DNA of 57,397 nucleotides from an uncultured bacterium (GCA_902780865.1 CACZHC010000018.1:1-57397), one strand, 5' to 3'; numbered from the stretch's first letter, positions 17,401-27,000 are shown. Translations and numbers: made by a program. Notes: generated by a model not told the origin, from the sequence alone.

Positions 17401-18694
17401 AGGAAATATCCAAGTCTTCTGCGTTTTGAACCATTATGGAGATAGTGCCGGCAGATTCGACATTGTTCAGCAAGATGCCAATATCGCGGCCACCAAAGAG
17501 ATTTATCCCCTCCTCGCCCGAGGCCGACACGTCGTTCCAGCTGACGGAAAGTCCCGCGCACCGGTCGGCCCTGACGCCGCACTGCATGCAGTTGAAAAAC
17601 TTGTTCGACGAAATCGCGGCAGACCCGCCGTCAAGATATACGCCATGCAGTCCCACGCCGTCAACTTCATTTCCTGCGATTGCAGCGGACGAGCCCACTA
17701 CGAAGAATCCATGCCGCGCGCAAGACGCAATGTCATTGCGCTCCGCCGCAAAGCTTGCGTCACGACTCCAGACCATTCCCGCGCAGTCTTCGGCCGAATT
17801 CCCCCTCACGACACAGTTCGTGAAGCCGTGCGCGTGCACGGCATACGACACCAGCCCTGTAAACGTGCACGAGTCCACCACAAACCCATTCTGGCTGACA
17901 CCGTCGATGACATGGTGGTTGCCAGCACCCGCGAAGACGTCGCGGAACTCGCAGTTGGCGACGGTCACGTTCTCGCACGAAGAATCGTCATGTGGATAGG
18001 TGTCTGGTTCGCCTTCGTCGTTTGCCACATCAAGGTGAATTGCCTCAATGGAATTGAATCTTCTCGAATCACCCACATCATAATCATAATATGTCCAGAA
18101 CTCGCTGGAAGTCCCAGTGTAGCGCAAGGCGTCCTTGAAGATGCACCGCTCGACAACGATGTCCTTGGAGGCACTGAAGTTGACAAAATGCTCCGTAAAA
18201 TGCAGGAAGACCACGTCTCGCACGGTTATGCCCTCGCCGTGCAGAAGCGCAAACGCCCCCGTTACCGATTCAGTGTCCATGCCGCCATCCCAAACACCGC
18301 CAGTTATCTCGATGTCCCTGAGCTGGGAATGCCCGCCATGTGTGCATGTCGCATCCCTCGGGCATTCGGTTCCGTCGGCCTTGAGATGCCTTCCATATAG
18401 CATCACCTTGTTCACCGAGCCGACAGGACGCCTTATAGTCGCCCCCTTTTCAAGAGTCAACTTGGTATTGGAGTAGATGCCGAGCGGCAGGCTGACGAGA
18501 TATATCCCGGCGGGAACTACCACTTCCGTCCGCTCCGATGCGCCCTTTGCCATGTTAAGGGCGTTTTGGATTGCATACGAGTCATCCTCCGTGTCCGACC
18601 CGTTTGCGCCGAACTTGGCGTCGGTCACGGTATATGTGGCGGCGCATACCACGTGGCAGGCGACTGCGACAAGAACCGTCAGGCATTTCCTCAT
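13688..18694 (-). CDS. giant secreted parallel beta-helix / InlB-repeat protein
   Basis: 1668 residues. Signal peptide 1-18 (cleavage near 'VVCAATYTV'). Residues 20-100 look like the start of a pectate-lyase-3 type helix ('DAKFGANGSDTEDDSYAIQN'). About residues 120-930 are right-handed parallel beta-helix coils with recurring G-I-x-V and N-x-V steps. A fibronectin-like stretch follows, then five InlB/Listeria-Bacteroides repeats ('GYDFMGWEP', 'YVAQW'). A PGPVDPDTP linker of 10-residue repeats leads to a 260-residue C-terminal module nearly identical to that of the protein at 31493-35464. Strong Shine-Dalgarno GGGAGG. Beta-helices of this type bind or cleave polysaccharides or act as adhesins; no catalytic residues can be assigned, so enzymatic activity is open. 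Confidence 0.88.
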   Translation of the reverse strand: MRKCLTVLVAVACHVVCAATYTVTDAKFGANGSDTEDDSYAIQNALNMAKGASERTEVVVPAGIYLVSLPLGIYSNTKLTLEKGATIRRPVGSVNKVMLYGRHLKADGTECPRDATCTHGGHSQLRDIEITGGVWDGGMDTESVTGAFALLHGEGITVRDVVFLHFTEHFVNFSASKDIVVERCIFKDALRYTGTSSEFWTYYDYDVGDSRRFNSIEAIHLDVANDEGEPDTYPHDDSSCENVTVANCEFRDVFAGAGNHHVIDGVSQNGFVVDSCTFTGLVSYAVHAHGFTNCVVRGNSAEDCAGMVWSRDASFAAERNDIASCARHGFFVVGSSAAIAGNEVDGVGLHGVYLDGGSAAISSNKFFNCMQCGVRADRCAGLSVSWNDVSASGEEGINLFGGRDIGILLNNVESAGTISIMVQNAEDLDISCNDASDCPTCGVFVKSCTDGVVFGNFISDVKAADSQGISVMECYDVEVRDNALTDCSSAGIVINGGEASVVENIITAPGKNGINAISATVTAVSNEVYSAVEAGYYLFAAGGSSFRANGVVGCKLGFDVVNSGGVTLSENSIVGSTQHGINARNASSLVVGENIVENAGERGVTVSGGDATVVGCKIISPKVFGICAENGACLVAAENEIESPGNCGVRLIGVSSASVRGCVITDAPVAGVSVSSGSSDVMVDGNTIDDCGSGFADNGTSGLTVSGNVVRNATGHGISLENSTGATVKGNTVEYAGGRGITVSGGDVAVTGNSISEPADVGIYSSSAKTTVVGNSIGRAGSSGLRLVDLDGSEIRDNGISGGTGDGMLVSSSKNLVVSGNEFQSSGGRGMLFSYCSDCDISQNLIDGAASEGIYYQYSTGGVISSNEVVKTGGFAICVAGSTSSATVESNVVTALSGHDIRIGDGAIGCTVTGNMCGGGGVGIVSSVLASTTYEPADCRVCATVDSPDNYLVEWVPAKIAVGTGSYIVEWTHSSDDFKGCSSTVVNGATSDNVVINDPSGVSHVRVRAVNTISGTSYASSGSNGYVAQVGKVCYELVPAGGTGGDRTATGTIGAALPQIAVPSRPGYDFGGYWTGRDGTGTQVYSSDGKGVSACAKDYSTVVLYASWSLAREVAVTFSASGGHPEARVVVVRAGALFSSFAPQDPVRTGYDFAGWRTKDGSAVSDDYAVPGDIDELEFSASWDVRQYHISFSANGGKGGTTSLLEFGSGIKPPEVSRTGYDLMGWSPSLPETMPAEDSTFYAQWRVHEYKVAFDAAGGIEDTVLYLGYGSAIVAPTVTRAGYTFNGWSPAVPAAVPAEDTEYVAQWEVNKYKVTFDANGGTGGYSSQMDYGTPITPPEVSRTGYDFMGWEPMVDATVPASDMKYVAQWKKKATPGPVDPDTPMPGPVDPDTPTPGPVDPDPVDPCCEKLEMSDITEPYSAPSAVVLHGAVYDGCDVVGIVELKLGKEKKMSSKIGGSVTLLNGKKYSIKAQTAPVDGVSPSVGYLPVKSLGMLHVAIGGTKFAGSLGDWHVQSASVCTAWSGKSATASVEMDDVSAFSGMVLTGLLPYSEVADVNNGKWAFKKAAGVKWSKPKKGAAPSEFYDPLSGKDLLVDVEKGKTNLSGMKLSYTPKKGTFKGSFKVYALQGSGKGTKLKKYTFKVSGVVVDGIGYGLAVCKKPMLSCPVSIK
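14495..14584. repeat. 30-bp tandem repeat coding a Pro/Asp linker
   Basis: Three copies of a 30-bp unit starting GGGATCGACAGGACC on the plus strand, at 14495, 14525 and 14555, coding for PGPVDPDTP-type decapeptides that form a flexible spacer before the C-terminal module. Confidence 0.8.
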
Positions 18695-18713
18695 AATGAC
18701 CTCCCTTTCTGCA

Positions 18714-21335
18714 TCAGTCGATGCGCAACACTTTTATTTTGTAGTCTGGGCCAAACTTCTTCAGCAGGATGCAGCTGCGATGCTGCCCGTCCTGTATGAT
18801 ATTCCGCGGGCCGAACACGACCGGCATTGACTTGGGATCGTATTCCGCCATGCTTTCGCAAAGTCTTTCGAAACGCTCGGGGGACATCTCGAACCCCGTG
18901 ACGACCTTGTTCTGCAGACAATACGATTCATACGCCTCCTTGTCCCCGCAAAGATACCTGTACGGAGGGCACTGCTCCAGCGGATAGAGCCTTCCGTCGT
19001 ACCAATAGCGGGTAAGGTCCCCGAGCCTCGCCTCTACAATCCTGTACTTGGTCACCGGGCGCATTTCCAGCACACGATAGAAGAAGTCGTAGTCTATCGT
19101 GAAGCGATCGTCGTCCAGGAGCCGCATGGCGCTTCTTGCGGCAAGCGCCGCGCATTCGCCGCGATACTCCGGATGCGGCACTGGCACCCCTTTCATGGCT
19201 CCGTTGGCGGCAAAGCACATCCACCTCTCCACCGCATGCGCGAGCGAAAACTCCCCCGCCTTTGCGGACGCGAAATCGTCTATCGAAAGATTCAGCTCCT
19301 TTAGCGGCTTAAGCGCCTCGGCGCGCATTGCGAAGCAAGTGCCCGCGACGAATTTGTAGTTTTCGAGAAACGCAAGGCCATGTTCCTCGCAGAAACGCCG
19401 CATAAAGAACACCTTGTGCTTTGGATCGGAAACTATCAGGTTTTCCGCAGCGGCAAGACGCATGCCGCCGTTCATGAGCGCGTCTATGCACTCATGCACC
19501 GCCATGCCGCCCAGCACGCCTTCGAACAGGTTGAAGAACCAGTCCGTCTTCTTGAAAAGCTGGTCGTAGATGTATATGCGGGGACGGCGGACGCCCTTGG
19601 ACTGCAGCTTGAACACGATGTCGTAGTCGTCGAGGTCCACTTCGCGCAGCGTCTGGACGAAAGGTCCGATGTCGAATCCCCTGTTGGGCGTAAAGGATAT
19701 CTTCGCAGAAGGCGCGAATGCGCGAATGCTGGAAAGCGTTTCGTCGGAAATCCGGTCTTCCACGCATGTTATGCGGAAATCGACGTTGTAGGGCTTAAGG
19801 TTGTCCAGATACCTGGATATGAGCCCCCAGGCGTCTTCGTAGAAAAGGTGCAGGCACACGAGTATCCTTGCCTTGCCATTGCGCGATATCTCGGCAGAAT
19901 GCATTGCGAGGCCATCTGCCTTCTCCTTGAGGAACCTGGCCTCCCTCTCCTTTGACATCACGTAGGCAGACTTCTCGGCCCTGCGCACGGACATCAGCCG
20001 CGCCGCAAGCGAAAATGGATGCTGCTTCACGAGAAGGTCGTCGCATGCGAGGGTGAACTCCTTCTGGAGCTGGGCAAGGGACTTTGCGCTGTCCTCCGCC
20101 GTGTGCGTCTTGAACATATAGGAGTCGTGCATCCTCCAGCGGGTCAGGACCTTGTCAACGAAATATACGGGGCGGTTGAAACAGACTTGCCGCCAGAGCC
20201 ACCAGTCGAGCGCCGCCGGGCGCGCGACAGGGTTCCAGTCGACGCCGTCAAGGATGCTGCGCTTCAGCGCCACTGCGGAAAATGTGAGAATGTAGTTGAG
20301 CGATCTCATCATCGCCGGCTTTATGCGGTTCCTGACATGACGCAGCTCCTTGTAGCGCAACGCCTTGATTGCATTGAACCGCGCCACCCGCACTGGATCG
20401 CCGAATATCTCGACGTCGTTCACGACAACCTCCGCCGCGCCATACCGACTTATGAAGCGCGAAAGCTCCTCGAGATGGTCTTTCGTCCAAATGTCGTCAG
20501 ACTCGCAAAACGCGACATACTCTCCGCGGCTTTTCTCGACGCCAAGGCGGACTGTAGCGGAAAGGCCCATGTTCTTCCCGCCAGGATGCGTCAAGAGCCG
20601 CATTTCAACTCCGGAATCCCCGTGTTCGGCGATGAACCGGCTGATGTTTTCACGACTGGAGTCCGTAGAGCCGTCGTCCACGACTATCACCTCGAAATTC
20701 CGGTAAGTCTGGTCTGCCAGCCCCTTTAGCGTCTCCAGCACAAGATTCTCGTAATTGTAGCTGGCTACGACAACGCTGAAGAAAGGCGGAGACTTCCTGC
20801 AGAATGCGGCCAGTCGATCCTTGATCGACGGCGTCCCGCCGAGGAATGGTCCCGGCGAGCAGGTGTCGCGTCCTTCCCAGCGTCCGCGCACAAGGAAGTG
20901 CGTGAGCGGATTCATGCCCGATATGAGCACGTCCTTGTATCGCGACAAATAGCCCCCTACGTTAAAATACTCGCTTGGATCCCTATACTCCTTCCAGCCA
21001 GCCTGGAAAAAGTGCTCAAGGGGGTCGATGGCGGAAAAATCAACGTCTGCGTTGTGCGACACGTACCATTTCCTGTCGAAGAATCCAAGCTCTTCAGCCA
21101 TGTTGTGCAAATTGGACGACATGCGCTCGAGCTTTCTTCGCTGATACCATCTAACTGCACCGTAGGGCATAACCGATGCCAGGGCTCTAAGAACTCGCCG
21201 CGACACACCAGGTTTTTGCAGGTTATCAAGCCGCTCCACGACACCATACCGCCGACGAATATACTCAACCTCAATGCAATATGGTAACAATTGCTTAACA
21301 ACGCCTCTTATCTTCTTTACAGCGGACAAAGTCAT
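18714..21335 (-). CDS. GT2 - RgpF - ParB-like fusion glycosyltransferase, long form
   Basis: 873 residues, paralogue of the protein at 4637-6916 with an extra N-terminal region. Residues 1-180: helical segment plus 'WYVSHNADVDFSAIDPLEHF', a motif seen ahead of glycosyltransferases in surface-glycan loci. Residues 180-420: GT2 ('FFSVVVASYNYENLVLETL', 'VDDGSTDSS', 'CESDDIW'). Residues about 490-730: RgpF family ('ILVCLHLFYEDAWGLISRYL', 'NRGFDIGPFVQTL', 'FKLQSKGV'). C-terminus: 'NIIQDGQHRSCILLKKFGPD', ParB-like D-G-x-H-R near residue 847. Probably a cytoplasmic enzyme of a rhamnan-type glycan. It heads the operon that continues with the beta-helix gene 19 bases downstream, linking glycan synthesis and surface proteins. 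Confidence 0.88.
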   Translation of the reverse strand: MTLSAVKKIRGVVKQLLPYCIEVEYIRRRYGVVERLDNLQKPGVSRRVLRALASVMPYGAVRWYQRRKLERMSSNLHNMAEELGFFDRKWYVSHNADVDFSAIDPLEHFFQAGWKEYRDPSEYFNVGGYLSRYKDVLISGMNPLTHFLVRGRWEGRDTCSPGPFLGGTPSIKDRLAAFCRKSPPFFSVVVASYNYENLVLETLKGLADQTYRNFEVIVVDDGSTDSSRENISRFIAEHGDSGVEMRLLTHPGGKNMGLSATVRLGVEKSRGEYVAFCESDDIWTKDHLEELSRFISRYGAAEVVVNDVEIFGDPVRVARFNAIKALRYKELRHVRNRIKPAMMRSLNYILTFSAVALKRSILDGVDWNPVARPAALDWWLWRQVCFNRPVYFVDKVLTRWRMHDSYMFKTHTAEDSAKSLAQLQKEFTLACDDLLVKQHPFSLAARLMSVRRAEKSAYVMSKEREARFLKEKADGLAMHSAEISRNGKARILVCLHLFYEDAWGLISRYLDNLKPYNVDFRITCVEDRISDETLSSIRAFAPSAKISFTPNRGFDIGPFVQTLREVDLDDYDIVFKLQSKGVRRPRIYIYDQLFKKTDWFFNLFEGVLGGMAVHECIDALMNGGMRLAAAENLIVSDPKHKVFFMRRFCEEHGLAFLENYKFVAGTCFAMRAEALKPLKELNLSIDDFASAKAGEFSLAHAVERWMCFAANGAMKGVPVPHPEYRGECAALAARSAMRLLDDDRFTIDYDFFYRVLEMRPVTKYRIVEARLGDLTRYWYDGRLYPLEQCPPYRYLCGDKEAYESYCLQNKVVTGFEMSPERFERLCESMAEYDPKSMPVVFGPRNIIQDGQHRSCILLKKFGPDYKIKVLRID

Positions 21336-21384
21336 ATATGATATCTGCGTGGTTAGGGTTGGAAAGACTAATCCTGGCTGTTAT

Positions 21385-21390
21385 ATTTTA
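21385..21390 (-). promoter_or_regulatory. possible -10 box upstream of the long GT2-RgpF gene
   Basis: TAAAAT preceded by TGG on the minus strand, about 49 bases before the ATG at 21335. The best -35 is TTGCGC at an 18-base spacing, inside the end of the upstream gene. Weak evidence. Confidence 0.35.
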
Positions 21391-21400
21391 CCAAATATCG

Positions 21401-23995
21401 TCAAGAACGCGCAAGTCCGCCAGCAGTTTCGCCGACTCCAGATTTGCCGCGAATTCTCCGCACCAACTGCTGAACGGCTCGCGCTGGATATGTAAGGAAT
21501 CTGCCGACTTTGAACGATACGCTTCCTTTGATTGCCTCGTTTTCCAGTGTCAACCTGCTCAATGCCGTCTTTTCCTGACTCAACTTGCGGCTGACCTCTT
21601 CAAATCTGGCAGATATGGCGTTCTTGCCATCGAGCGCACTTTTATATGCGCTCTCGGCATTCATTCTCATTTCCCTTTCCCTGGCAAGCTCGCCGCCAAG
21701 CCGAACCTCAGTCTCCGAGATCTTCGCCGCGTTGTCCTGCGCCTTGCCGCGCCAGTCGTCGCGCTCCGCGCCAAGCTTGTCCATCTGCGCAGACCTCCTC
21801 TTGTGCAAATCGGCAAGAGCCCTCCTCTGCATGCCGAGATACACCGCAAAGCCACTATCTGGCGCCGACGCGCCGCTGCGCGGACACGTCCCCGAAAAGG
21901 CGTCTGTCAAACGCCGCGCAAATTCCTCCGGCGTTACCTGCGGCACCGAAGATCGCGCCAGTTTTCGCAGCTCCGGCATGTCGGACGACGCAAGTACATC
22001 GCAAAGTGCGGCGGCCGCGGCCATAATGTCGCGAGGGGGGACTTGCACGACGGCCCTATTGCCGCGGTACAGCGTCAGCGCCTCCTGCGCATAGCTCACG
22101 ACAGGCACCCCATGCGCGAGCGCTTCCTGAACGGCCAATCCATACCCTTCGAAGTCTGACGTCACAAGCATCACCGACGCCTTTGCGAGACATGCCGACG
22201 GATCGTCCGTCACTCCATGAATCTCAACCGCGTCTCCGACGCCTTCCCTCTCCACGATCTCCTCAAGTCCCTTGAGCGCATTCGGAGTCCCCGCGCACAC
22301 CATCGCAAGACGAAGGCCAGGATGATTTTGGCGGGCCCGCGCGAACACCCGGACAGCCTCTCCCGGATGCTTCTCGCCGCTGAGACGGCCCATCCACAGG
22401 ACAAGATCGTTGTCTTTGGCACCGGGGGCTGCGCATAACCCGCCCGCCGCGCACTTGGTCAACGGGTTGCCCACATCAACCGCATTGGCCCCCACCGCCG
22501 CCAGAACCATGGCATCCATGCCGTTCAGCACAAACACACCGTCGCACAGCCTCAGGCGCGCAGGCTCGTTGAGATAGCTTGCAAGCGACGGAGCCGTCCA
22601 CAGTGTCGCAGTGCTCACGCTGTGGTAGTGAAGCCAAAACGGAATGCGGCATACCATGCGGCAGGCGACCAAATCGAATACCGTCCGCGGCTCCAGGCCC
22701 TGGTGACTGTGGAAAACGTCGACGGGATGGTCTTTGAGCGCGGCGACAAGCCCGGCAAAGCGCTCTTCCGCCGAGGCGCGCGCTTGCCCCATCAGGGGCG
22801 GCAATCGCACGATTTCGACGCCGTCAGGAACGCGAAGCTCGACAGGGGCGCCATCATCATCCGCGAACAGCACGACATCAACTCCCGCTTTCCGCAGCCC
22901 TTCCACCTCCGCCTCTATGACGCGCATCACGCCTCCCATGGCAAGGTGGAAGTAGAATATGCCGACCTTGCGTATCGTCTTCGGCGGGTCGATCGGCTCT
23001 ATTGCGCCAAGCGAATCAAGATGATCCGCAAGGTTCACCGGCGAATCCCTGTAAAGCCGCACCAGAAAATCCGCAATCCGGCCATATGACAGCTTCTTGC
23101 ACAAGAGGGCGAAAGCCTTCTTCCTGTCCTCGGGCCTTGCGATACGACCAGACGCAGCCGTCAGAAAAGTCGATCTGAACATCTGCTCGCCGATGGCGGC
23201 GACAGCCCGCCTCTGTGGCGAATCAGGCGCGGCATGCGCCGTATAACGCATCAGTTCGTCAAATGTATCAAACTTTCCAAGCAGACGGGAGAATTCGGCA
23301 AGCCCCATTTCCCGCTTTGTCGACACGCCAACACCATATCTGTAGTTATAAAGCCGGCGAGGCATCACCGCAAGCGCATTGGCATGTGCAATTATGTGAA
23401 ATACTGCATAGACGTCGGTTTCATTTATGGAATATGCCTTTATCTGCTCGGCAAACGCAACCTTGCAGACGGAGGCACGAATCATCCTGCCTATAAGATT
23501 CCACGGAAGGGTTCTTTCCTGGTAAATCTCCTCCAGCAGCCGCACACCTTCCACACGCACCGGCTGGCAGTTAAAATACGCTTCCGATGCATTTTTCTGC
23601 GCCATGGGCCTTTGCGCCGTTTCATGCAGAAAAAAGCCACATTGAACAATGTCCGCGTTCTCGGCATCCGCAAAAGCCGCAAATTTCTCGCATGCGTCGA
23701 CCTCCAGCCAGTCATCAGGATCGAGGAAGAGGCACCATTCGCCCGTGGCGGCGGCAACTGCCTCCTGCCGCGCTACGACAGTGCCGGAGTTGGGAATTGA
23801 AATCACCTTTATGCGCGCATCCTTCGCAGCATACTCTTGGAGAATCGCAGCGCTGCCGTCCGTAGAACCATCGTCCACGCAAACCGCCTCGATGTCACGC
23901 ATCGTCTGGTTTACAACCGAGCCCAAGCACTGCCGCAGATATGGTGCGACATTGTAGACCGGGATGATGACGGAGACCTTTGGCACAGTACGCAT
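21401..23995 (-). CDS. GT2 - GT4 fusion glycosyltransferase with coiled-coil tail
   Basis: 864 residues. Residues 1-240: GT2 ('VSVIIPVYNVAPYLRQCLGS', 'CVDDGSTDGSAAIL', 'LFLDPDDWLE'). Residues about 335-700: GT4 ('IFYFHLAMGGVMRVIEAEV', 'VLWMGRLSGEKHPGEAVRVF', 'SDFEGYGLAVQEALAHGVPV'). Residues about 730-830: a charged coiled coil, then a basic tail. Two active sites in one chain could add two successive sugars. A perfect -10 box TATAAT overlaps the ATG at 23995, so the in-frame GTG at 23986 (seven bases after that box, giving VPKVSVIIPVYN) may be the real start; this costs only three residues. Coiled-coil tails recur in the neighbouring glycosyltransferases and could hold a complex together. 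Confidence 0.9.
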   Translation of the reverse strand: MRTVPKVSVIIPVYNVAPYLRQCLGSVVNQTMRDIEAVCVDDGSTDGSAAILQEYAAKDARIKVISIPNSGTVVARQEAVAAATGEWCLFLDPDDWLEVDACEKFAAFADAENADIVQCGFFLHETAQRPMAQKNASEAYFNCQPVRVEGVRLLEEIYQERTLPWNLIGRMIRASVCKVAFAEQIKAYSINETDVYAVFHIIAHANALAVMPRRLYNYRYGVGVSTKREMGLAEFSRLLGKFDTFDELMRYTAHAAPDSPQRRAVAAIGEQMFRSTFLTAASGRIARPEDRKKAFALLCKKLSYGRIADFLVRLYRDSPVNLADHLDSLGAIEPIDPPKTIRKVGIFYFHLAMGGVMRVIEAEVEGLRKAGVDVVLFADDDGAPVELRVPDGVEIVRLPPLMGQARASAEERFAGLVAALKDHPVDVFHSHQGLEPRTVFDLVACRMVCRIPFWLHYHSVSTATLWTAPSLASYLNEPARLRLCDGVFVLNGMDAMVLAAVGANAVDVGNPLTKCAAGGLCAAPGAKDNDLVLWMGRLSGEKHPGEAVRVFARARQNHPGLRLAMVCAGTPNALKGLEEIVEREGVGDAVEIHGVTDDPSACLAKASVMLVTSDFEGYGLAVQEALAHGVPVVSYAQEALTLYRGNRAVVQVPPRDIMAAAAALCDVLASSDMPELRKLARSSVPQVTPEEFARRLTDAFSGTCPRSGASAPDSGFAVYLGMQRRALADLHKRRSAQMDKLGAERDDWRGKAQDNAAKISETEVRLGGELAREREMRMNAESAYKSALDGKNAISARFEEVSRKLSQEKTALSRLTLENEAIKGSVSFKVGRFLTYPARAVQQLVRRIRGKSGVGETAGGLARS

Positions 23996-24002
23996 TATAT
24001 CA
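23994..24002 (-). promoter_or_regulatory. extended -10 promoter overlapping the start of the GT2-GT4 gene
   Basis: TGA-TATAAT on the minus strand; the last bases of the box are the AT of the annotated ATG. Seven bases separate it from the GTG at 23986. No clear -35. Confidence 0.5.
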
Positions 24003-24063
24003 TATTGGCGGCAGATTTCGCTGACTTACTTTACATTGGCAGCAGGTTTTGCCGACTTGCCTT
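24002..24063. repeat. two 31-bp imperfect direct repeats upstream of the GT2-GT4 gene
   Basis: Units 24002-24032 and 24033-24063 directly abut, match at 24 of 31 positions, and all seven differences are transitions. They fill the intergenic gap where the -35 region would be. Confidence 0.75.
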
Positions 24064-24078
24064 GACCCGGGCGCGCCG

Positions 24079-27000
24079 CTACCACGTCACCTTCGACCCG
24101 AAAAGCCTGGCGACCTTGCCGACGAAATGCTTCGCCGTGTACCTGAGCCCGTTCTCCCGTAGGCATTTCACCCCGCCCCACGCCTTCCGCGCCGGCCACG
24201 TTACGAACATGCCAACTCGATAGGCTTCAGAAACCTTAAGTGCACAAATTTCGCGCTCACACCTCTGAAGTTTTCTCTCTAAAGTCAATGCCCTTGTAGA
24301 CTCAGCCTCTGCCAATTTCTTCGTTTTAGGCAATTCACAAAGCATCTCCATATACCGCTTGGCGTAAGCTGCCACCCGTTCTCCATAATACGGTTTCCAA
24401 AACTTCTCCCAGTCCTTAATTTTTTCAGGCAACCACCTATCTTGAGATGAAATACCCGTGGTGTCATATACCGAGAACGGCTTGGCAAGTTTGCGCAATG
24501 AACATCCATACTTAACAACCGCATCAAAAAAGAACTTTGGTGCAGCCGAAATCTTCATCGTTTCGTCATATCCACCTAACCGATTGTGCAATGCACGGCG
24601 TATGAAAGCCGCCTGATGCGGAAGAGTGTTGAACAAAAACCAGCCTGGATTAAGGTCTTTCACGTCTGCCTGATGAGACAACGTAACCTTCCCATGCGCA
24701 GTTACATACATGTCTGCATAGACAATGTCTTCGGAAAAACGCTCATGTAATATCGATGAAAGAATGTTGGGTTTGAGGACATCGCCGGAATTGAGGAACA
24801 GCAGGTATTCACCGTTCGAATGAGCAACGCCTTTGTTCATTGCTTGATATATTCCGCTGTCTTTTTCAGAACAATACCACGAAAGCCGCCCCTTGAATTT
24901 ATTGATGACCTCCAGTGAACCATCAGAGGATCCTCCGTCAACTACAATCTGCTCAAAATCAGCAAACCCATTCTGCCGCTCCAGCGTGCTTTGAAGCGTC
25001 GCCTCCAAACCCGTCTTGTTGTTCTTGTTTACGGTTATTATGGACAGTCTGCACTTCGAGACAACGGATTTCTCGGACTTTTCGCGCGCCTGCTTCCGCA
25101 CAACGTAATCCATAATGTGCCGTTTCAGCGGCTCAAATTCGTCAGGATGCCAACGAAGGTATGTGTAGACATCCCAGTCGAGCGCCTTGCTCACAGTAAG
25201 CCATCGCATGGCAATGCCGGCCACACGCTTACCATAGTAAGGAGACAGAAAGTCCATCCACTCCTGTAGCTTGGCCCGCAGCATCTGCGGCTGGCTTGAA
25301 ATCCCCGATCTGTCGAAACGCGAAAAAATGCAGTCAAGTTTGCGGTAAGAGCAATGGTGATAAAAAAGCGCGTTGAAGATGAACTTCGGTGCAGCCGAAA
25401 TCTTCATCGTGGCATCATATCCGCCGAGTTTTTCATGCAACGCACGACGTATAAACGTCGCCTGGTGAGGCAACGAATTAAAAAGGAACCAGCCAGGCGT
25501 GATTTCGGACATGCTAGGAGCAACATTCTTGGATATCTTGCTTCCTGTAAGAAAAAGAATGTCCGCATACACCAAATCTTCATTGAACGACTCGCGCATC
25601 GCCTCAACAAGCATGTCCTCCAGAAGAACATCACCAGAATTGAGAAAAAGCAGGTACTCTCCTCGCGCATGAGCCGCGCCCTTATTCATAGCGTCATAAA
25701 TGCCATTGTCCGGCTCCGAGCAATACCAGCTCAGGCGCGGCGCGTACTCGGACAGGATTTCGGCCGTCCCGTCCGTCGAGCCGCCGTCGACGACAATCTG
25801 CTCAAAGTCGTCGAAACTGTATTGGGCATCCAGCGTGCTGCGAAGCGTCTCGCGAAGGCCTTCCGCATTGTTGTAACAAATGGTGATGATTGACAGACGC
25901 GGATTGGCGTTCCTGTGTAATGTGACGTGGGGCACGACTGCTGCCGCATTCGAGCGTCGGGCAACCGCAGGCGTCCCCATTATGTGCTTGTACAGCGCCA
26001 AATGCTTCTCCGCGATTATTTCCTGAGAATATCTGGACTTGATCCTTTCAATCATGACCTTGCGGTCAAACTTCGTAGTCAGCGCCTTTTCTATCGCATG
26101 TGACAAAGACACGGGGTTGAAATGGTCTGACAAATAGCCATCGACACCATTCTCGATGATGTCTCTTGCGCCCATGTTCGGGAAGCTCACAACCGGAGTG
26201 CCACAGGCGATCGACTCGGCGGTGGTCTTGCCGAAAGTCTCCGAATAGGACGGCGTCACGAAAAGATCGGCCGCAGAGTAGAATTCGGCCATGCGCTCCC
26301 TGTTCGCGGTCGGTCCGGCGGAGATCAGCCTGATGCCCGACGGGGTGGGTATCTGCACTTTGCCGTTGCCCACGCACAACACCGTGAAAGCGCGCCCTTT
26401 GGCCACCAGCATCCCCAGCGCCTCCATAAGTTCGGCAAAGCCCTTGCGCTTCTCGCCGAGGAACTGCGCGACGAACAGGATCAGCGTCTCGCCGTCCGCC
26501 ACGCCGAACTCTTCGCGCACCTTCCGTCTGTCCCCGGGCTTGAAGACCGACGTGTCGATCCTGTTCGGGATGACGAACGTCTCGCGCCCGCCTATCGCGC
26601 TCGCCTCTATGCGCTCCTTCATCGCGGAGCACAGCGAGACGTAGGTGAGGTCGCGGCACTTGTTTATCGCCTCCGTCTTGAGCGCGCGCATCTTCGCGTC
26701 CAGCGCGCGTTCCTCCGGGGTCGCGGCGACGGGCGTCTCGCGCGCGAAATGGTACAGCCCCATCATCGCGTTCTCGTCGCGGACCGTCCACACCACCGGC
26801 TTGTCTATCGCTGGGAAGAAGGTGGGAATGTCCACCATGCCGGAGACCCAGTGCAGATGGACAACATCCGCCTCCCTGACAAGGGGATGCTCCTCGAGGC
26901 GCAGGGAGGAATACGGCAGCGACATCGGCACGCCGCGGTACTTCGACTTCATCTGCTGCAGCAGCTTTGCCTCGTCCGACACGTCCGGCTGCGCTTCGGC

